This document shows, piece by piece, positions 42,072 to 46,151 of a DNA stretch of 46,151 bases. The stretch is from Paraburkholderia metrosideri (GTDB lineage Bacteria; Pseudomonadota; Gammaproteobacteria; Burkholderiales; Burkholderiaceae): assembly GCF_904848625.1 (NCBI RefSeq), contig NZ_CAJHCP010000024.1, positions 1 to 46,151 on the forward strand. Reading direction: 5' to 3'. The translations under genes were made by a program, and so were the position numbers. Below the pieces are notes generated by a model. It was not told the DNA's origin and ran no database searches. It saw only the letters and a program-made list of their open reading frames with translations. The first letter of the stretch is position 1. Each line of letters begins with the position of its first letter.

Positions 42072-43193
42072 TTAGCGGTTGCGTGGCAGCCGTACCGAGA
42101 ACGCCGTTTCCCCTTGTTCGGAGCGAACGTCGATTTCGCCTCCATGGGCCTTCACAATTTCGCGCACGATATACAGCCCGAGCCCGAGGTGGCTGTCTTC
42201 CTCGTATTTTTCCTCATGGTCCGCGCCGCGCTTCAGAGGCTCGAAAATCTGTTCGATGTCTGCCGGCGCAATTGCAGCGCCGTTATTCGCGACAACGACG
42301 CGGACATCGGCATCCTCGCCAGTCACACTGACACGCACTGGCGTGTCCGGCGCACCATACCTTATTGCGTTCAGCACAAGATTTCCGAGCATTTGCTGCA
42401 GACGCTGACCGTCCCACACCCCTCGACATTCGCCCGCTATCGCCAGCCTCAGGCGACGGTCAGGATGTATCGTACGGAGTTGGTCCAGTTCGTCGCCAAA
42501 CACAGCCGCAAGGTCGACCTGCGTCGGCGCTATATTGATGCCCAATCCTAGCTTGGTCCGGTTGAAATCACACAGATCGTCCAGGAGGGCGTGCATTCGG
42601 GCGCCACTTCTGATCAACCGGCTCCCCGCGCGCGTCACATTCTCTCCGGCATTCAGGGCGACAAGATAGGAGGCGGTCATCTGAATCGTTTGAAGCGGGC
42701 TGCGCATGTCATGTCCGAGCATTCCGAGTAACAGGTTACGAGCCTGCTCAACCTGGGCACTAAAATGACCTAGCGACTCAGCGAGGGCCTGGTCGATCGC
42801 CTCATTGAGCCGGATGACATCGTCCATATCCAGTTCGTCGCGCGGGCACTCGTCCATCCACAAACGCAGAATGCTCGCGCGAAGCGCGCGATACTCCGCT
42901 GCCAGTTGCCTGATGTCGAAGCCGCTTCGAGCCCGCAGAATCGCATGCGTTTGTGCCGCAGTCTCGGGAGCATCGATCAACCGAGGTGCGTGCCCCTTTG
43001 ATTTTTCGAATTGTGCTTCCCTCGTCTGGGCCGTTGAGAGATCCTTTGCGACCGCCTGCAGGATCTGCTGCGCATGGTCGCGCAGAGCGGGCGATTTCAT
43101 GTTTGCCGCAGCGGGCAACAGGGTGGCAGCAAACGCCTCCCACTGCGCGACGATCGCTTCCATGTTCTGCAAGATGAAGTCAGCTAGCCGCAT
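42072..43193 (-). CDS. Sensor histidine kinase, soluble
   Basis: 373 residues, no transmembrane segment. An N-terminal helical domain (about 1-145) beginning RLADFILQNMEAIVAQWEAFA resembles the RsbR N-terminal-type sensory domains, followed by a dimerisation helix with His161 in LLGMLGHDMRSPLQTI and a HATPase_c domain (N box NLVLNAIRYG, G1 VANNGAAI, G2 HLGLGLYIVREIV). No receiver gene is adjacent. GAGG lies 6-7 bases before the ATG. It is divergent from the GGDEF protein, suggesting shared control and possibly shared signalling. Confidence 0.9.
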   Translation of the reverse strand: MRLADFILQNMEAIVAQWEAFAATLLPAAANMKSPALRDHAQQILQAVAKDLSTAQTREAQFEKSKGHAPRLIDAPETAAQTHAILRARSGFDIRQLAAEYRALRASILRLWMDECPRDELDMDDVIRLNEAIDQALAESLGHFSAQVEQARNLLLGMLGHDMRSPLQTIQMTASYLVALNAGENVTRAGSRLIRSGARMHALLDDLCDFNRTKLGLGINIAPTQVDLAAVFGDELDQLRTIHPDRRLRLAIAGECRGVWDGQRLQQMLGNLVLNAIRYGAPDTPVRVSVTGEDADVRVVVANNGAAIAPADIEQIFEPLKRGADHEEKYEEDSHLGLGLYIVREIVKAHGGEIDVRSEQGETAFSVRLPRNR

Positions 43194-43404
43194 TTCTGCC
43201 TCGCACGTGGCACATCGCCCTGAACTGGGCCGGTTCTACCAAGCTCATGTTACGCGGAATTTTCTCGCCAGAACCTCGGGTGCACCGGTTGCGTCGGAGG
43301 ATTGCCCAGCGAGGGGATAGAATCAATCCTCCTAAATTCGTGGCAGTCGGCGCCGTTAAACAGGTCGTTGCCTCGCTTTGCAATCTCGTACGGAATGCAT
43401 TCCC

Positions 43405-45222
43405 ATGGTGGCCAGTACATTTTCCGTTGAAGACGACATGGTGTCTGCGTCGCTCGCGCCCAGCAATCTGGCCGTGCCGGCGGCTGACCCACACTGTCAG
43501 ACATTGACCCGCCTCGCGCGGACTCATTTCAACGTGGATACCGCATTAGTCACGGTATCTGACGCTCATGGACAGCGGCTTCATGCGTTCCACGGCTTAG
43601 CGCCTGATCTGTTGCCGCCGAATCTGTCCGCTCCGTCATTGCATGCGGTTTCGCCAAGGGCGAAAGTGGTCGTCGTGTCAGATACAGCGGACGACGAGCG
43701 TTTTGGCGGCGGACGAAGTGGCAGCGCCGCACGCTTGCCGCGCTTTTACGCCAGCTGCGAGCTGACGGACGATGACGGGCGCCACCTGGGCGCGCTGACC
43801 CTGCTGGATAAATTGCCTCGCACCCTGGATGACACCCAGCGGAATTTCCTGCGCGAACTGGCAGGGCTGATTGCCCACGGACTTGAGCGCGACCGGTCAC
43901 TTGCCACGCTGCGTCAGCGCGTCGAAGAACTCGAGGCCAGCGGGGAGCTCATGAGTCTGGCGCTTGCCGGCAGCGAAACCGGCACCTGGGATCGCAATGT
44001 TCTCACGGGCAAAATCGACTACTCGGCCGCCTGGAAATCGATGCTCGGCTACGCGGAGCACGAAGTCGGCAACCGCATCGAAGACGCCTATCTTCGCGTG
44101 CATCCAGACGATCTCGCTTATGTGCAGGCGACGATGCGAAGCCACTTCGACAACAAAACCGACAGCTACATGGTCGAGCACCGGATTCGCTGCAAGGACG
44201 GCAGCTACAAATGGATCTGTAGCCGCGGCAAGGTCGTCAAGCGCGGCAGCGCCGGTCACGCACTGCGCATGGTCGGCACATCGACCGACATTACTGCGTT
44301 GCGGGAGACAACCGCGCAATTGCACCAGTCCATCGAGATGGTCACGAATCTGACCAACGAGGTACCGGGCATGGTCTTCCAGTACAGGCTGATGTCCGAC
44401 GGGGTGGCTTCATTCCCGTATGCGAGCGACGGCATTCGCGACATTTACGAGCTGACGCCGCAGCAGGCAGCAACTAGCGCGCATACGATCGACGCACTGA
44501 TCGATGCGCGTGATCTGGGCGCGTACCGGGAATCGCTTCAAGCATCGGCTGCGAGTCTATTGCCGTGGCACCTGGAATATCGCGTGCAACTGCCGCAACA
44601 AGGCTTGCGTTGGCGACAAGGCGATGCACAGCCGCGACGGCTGGACGACGGCAGCACGCTGTGGCACGGCTTCATCACGGACGTGACCGATCGCAAGCGC
44701 ATCGAGGCGGAGTTACAGGAACTGGCAACCGTCGATTTCCTGACGCAACTTCCCAATCGCCGCCACTTCATGGTCCAGAGCGAGGCGGAGTTAGCGCGCA
44801 TCCGGCGCGCCGGCAGTAGCGTAGCGGCCGTGCTGATGTTCGATCTGGACCACTTCAAGGCGCTCAACGACCGCTGGGGACATGCAGTTGGCGACAGAGC
44901 GCTCAGTCACTTCGCTGCGCTGCTGCGCGCTGAAGTGCGGCCTGGCGACATCGTAGGCCGGCTCGGCGGCGAGGAGTTCGCGATGGTGCTGCCCAATACC
45001 GGTACCGATGCGGCTATCACACGTGCAGCGCGAGTCCAGCAGCGTATCTCGCGGACTCCCATGCTGCACGGAGATGAGCCGATCCCGATGACCGTCAGTA
45101 TTGGCATCGATATGATTCGTACGAGCGACGTCGGCGTCGACCAGTCGCTATATCGCGGCGACACGGCGCTGTATCGGGCGAAGGAGCGGGGAAGGAATCG
45201 CATCGAGATTTATAGCGGCTAG
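43405..45222 (+). CDS. GAF-PAS-PAS-GGDEF diguanylate cyclase
   Basis: About 605 residues. Order: GAF-like domain (TLTRLARTHFNVDTALVTV; LGALTLLDKLPRTLDDTQ), a short coiled coil, a PAS/PAC with SETGTWDRNVLTGKIDYSAAWKSMLGY and WICSRGKVVKR, a second PAS-like region ending HGFITDVTDRKRIEAELQELA, and a GGDEF domain. The active-site motif is GGEEF near residue 521, with an upstream RPGD inhibitory site (RxxD) exactly five residues before it, so it should make c-di-GMP and be feedback-inhibited. The start at 43405 is a choice among several weak sites (43378 TTG, 43438 ATG). Confidence 0.9.
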   Translation: MVASTFSVEDDMVSASLAPSNLAVPAADPHCQTLTRLARTHFNVDTALVTVSDAHGQRLHAFHGLAPDLLPPNLSAPSLHAVSPRAKVVVVSDTADDERFGGGRSGSAARLPRFYASCELTDDDGRHLGALTLLDKLPRTLDDTQRNFLRELAGLIAHGLERDRSLATLRQRVEELEASGELMSLALAGSETGTWDRNVLTGKIDYSAAWKSMLGYAEHEVGNRIEDAYLRVHPDDLAYVQATMRSHFDNKTDSYMVEHRIRCKDGSYKWICSRGKVVKRGSAGHALRMVGTSTDITALRETTAQLHQSIEMVTNLTNEVPGMVFQYRLMSDGVASFPYASDGIRDIYELTPQQAATSAHTIDALIDARDLGAYRESLQASAASLLPWHLEYRVQLPQQGLRWRQGDAQPRRLDDGSTLWHGFITDVTDRKRIEAELQELATVDFLTQLPNRRHFMVQSEAELARIRRAGSSVAAVLMFDLDHFKALNDRWGHAVGDRALSHFAALLRAEVRPGDIVGRLGGEEFAMVLPNTGTDAAITRAARVQQRISRTPMLHGDEPIPMTVSIGIDMIRTSDVGVDQSLYRGDTALYRAKERGRNRIEIYSG

Positions 45223-45404
45223 GTCCGTCATCGGACGTCGCTCGATTCTGCGTTGACGCTGAAGATGAAGAGCGGCGTGGCGAGGATAACGGCGGGCATG
45301 GCCATGCGGGGTGTCAGTCGAGTCATTTGGGCATCTTGCTTAAGGACATCGAATAGTTGATTTGACATAATATAAATTATCAACATTTTGCTTGTCAGAG
45401 CTTT

Positions 45405-45444
45405 TTAGAAATGTCCGGTTCTGGCTCATTAGAAATGTCCGGTT
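45405..45444 (+). repeat. Paired 16-bp direct repeats at the insertion sequence terminus
   Basis: TTAGAAATGTCCGGTT occurs at 45405-45420 and 45429-45444, identical and 24 bp apart start to start. Placement upstream of the transposase suggests transposase-binding sites in the terminus. Confidence 0.8.
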
Positions 45445-45507
45445 TCCTGCTCCGGGCTGACTGCTGTGGTGCATGCTGCGGCAACCCAGCCAGCCCGGAG
45501 CCAGACC

Positions 45508-46151
45508 ATGAACGGACGTGGATTCATCACGATCAGCATGCACGAGCTCGAGCGCGTGAAGATCATCGAGGCAGTCGTCCAGCATCGCCTGACGATCGTG
45601 CTGGCGGCTGAGCGGCTACAGCTGTGCGAGCGTCAGGTCAGCCGGCTGGTGCGGCGCTACGAGGCTGCCGGACCGGCCGGGCTCGTTTCGGCGCGGCGTG
45701 GCCAGCCGAGCAATCGCGAACTGCCGGTGGATCTGCGGGCGCGGGCCATGGCGCTGGTGCGTGAACGCTACGCGGATTTCGGGCCGACGCTGGCGTGCGA
45801 GAAACTCGCCGAATGTCATGGCGTGGTGCTGGCGAAGGAAACCGTGCGGCGCTGGATGCGTGAGGCCGGGTTGTGGATTCCGCGCAAACAGCGGCCACCG
45901 AAGCTGCATCAGCCGAGAAACCGCCGCGCGTGCCTGGGCGAAACTGGTGCAGATCGACGGCAGTGATCACCGGTGGTTCGAGGAACGGGCGCCCGCCTGC
46001 ACGCTGCTGGTGTTCATCGACGATGCAACGGGCCGGCTGATGGCGCTGCACTTTACCGCGACCGAATCGACGTTCAGCTACTTCGAGGCGATGCGCGCGT
46101 ACCTCGAGCAGCATGGCAAGCCGGTTGCGCTGTACAGCGACAAGGCCAGCG
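45508..46151 (+). pseudogene. ISNCY-family transposase, frameshifted, cut off by the window edge
   Basis: The first frame (to a stop at 45966) begins MNGRGFITISMHELERVKIIEAVV and holds two helix-turn-helix units (LAAERLQLCERQVSRLVRRYEAAG; ETVRRWMREAGLWIPRK). After NRRACLGE the expected catalytic frame reads LVQIDGSDHRWFEERAPACTLLVFIDDATGRLMALH, but it lies in another frame because of an extra A near 45941-45943 (GAAACTGG where GAACTGG is expected). DDE-type Asp residues are visible (QIDG, FIDDATG). Without frameshifting the transposase would be inactive; the slippery AAA leaves a small chance of programmed frameshifting. Confidence 0.82.

Larger units (their letters stand above)
45405..46151 (+). 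mobile_element. ISNCY-like insertion sequence, left end (continues past the window)
   Basis: The element has a helix-turn-helix transposase, an intergenic left terminus with two direct repeats, and a DDE catalytic segment. The left boundary is placed near the first repeat; no target duplication can be checked because the right end is outside the window. It inserted downstream of the diguanylate cyclase. Confidence 0.75.

Overview
The window looks like part of a secondary replicon or accessory-rich chromosomal region of a Burkholderiaceae bacterium, most likely Paraburkholderia or Caballeronia. The basis is high G+C, dense genes on both strands, and many small catabolic units each paired with its own regulator (AcoR-like, GlxA-like, GntR/FCD and LysR). 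No rRNA, tRNA, CRISPR array, phage module or replication origin was seen. The assignment to organism is an inference from gene content.

Layout. 1-1230 is the 3' part of a coiled-coil protein built from eight exact-period 105-bp repeats. 1.3-5.2 kb is an aldehyde dehydrogenase / alcohol dehydrogenase / GAF-Fis regulator unit, probably for aryl alcohols and aldehydes. 5.4-8.4 kb holds an acetyltransferase, a muconolactone-isomerase-like protein divergent from a GlxA-type regulator, and a small secreted protein. 8.9-13.1 kb is a trans-3-hydroxy-L-proline catabolic cluster: a GntR regulator divergent from an ornithine-cyclodeaminase-family reductase, a periplasmic amino-acid-binding protein and a dehydratase with the Cys/Thr active-site pair. 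13.2-15.4 kb is a LysR regulator divergent from a D-tartrate dehydratase (tarD).

15.6-21.0 kb has an SDR, an NnrU-family membrane protein, a small gene under a near-consensus Fur box, a DUF1488-like gene, and an operon of cytochrome b561, a molybdopterin oxidoreductase and a DUF5666-like secreted protein. 21.1-23.2 kb is a metal-related pair: a GDT1/UPF0016 manganese exporter behind a yybP-ykoY (Mn2+) riboswitch, divergent from a drug/metabolite-family transporter with a histidine-rich tail. 23.3-33.4 kb carries an acetyltransferase, tandem epoxide-hydrolase-like enzymes, several cell-envelope proteins of unknown role, a stand-alone receiver domain, a HAD lipoprotein and a heptosyltransferase-like protein.

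33.7-38.9 kb contains a CoA-transferase followed by decayed sequence: an amidohydrolase and an NTF2-like gene fused head to head at a deletion scar, and a LysE-family C-terminal remnant. A VOC protein and a cupin with its divergent LysR regulator lie among them. 39.0-45.2 kb holds a protein with two XRE-like domains, a manganese catalase, a G-rich hexanucleotide tract, and a sensor kinase divergent from a PAS-GGDEF diguanylate cyclase. The window ends inside an ISNCY-like insertion sequence whose transposase is frameshifted.

I found no clear novel defence system or biosynthetic system. The strongest non-routine signals are the riboswitch, the Fur-controlled orphan small protein, the two-domain XRE protein, the G-rich tract and the deletion scar.
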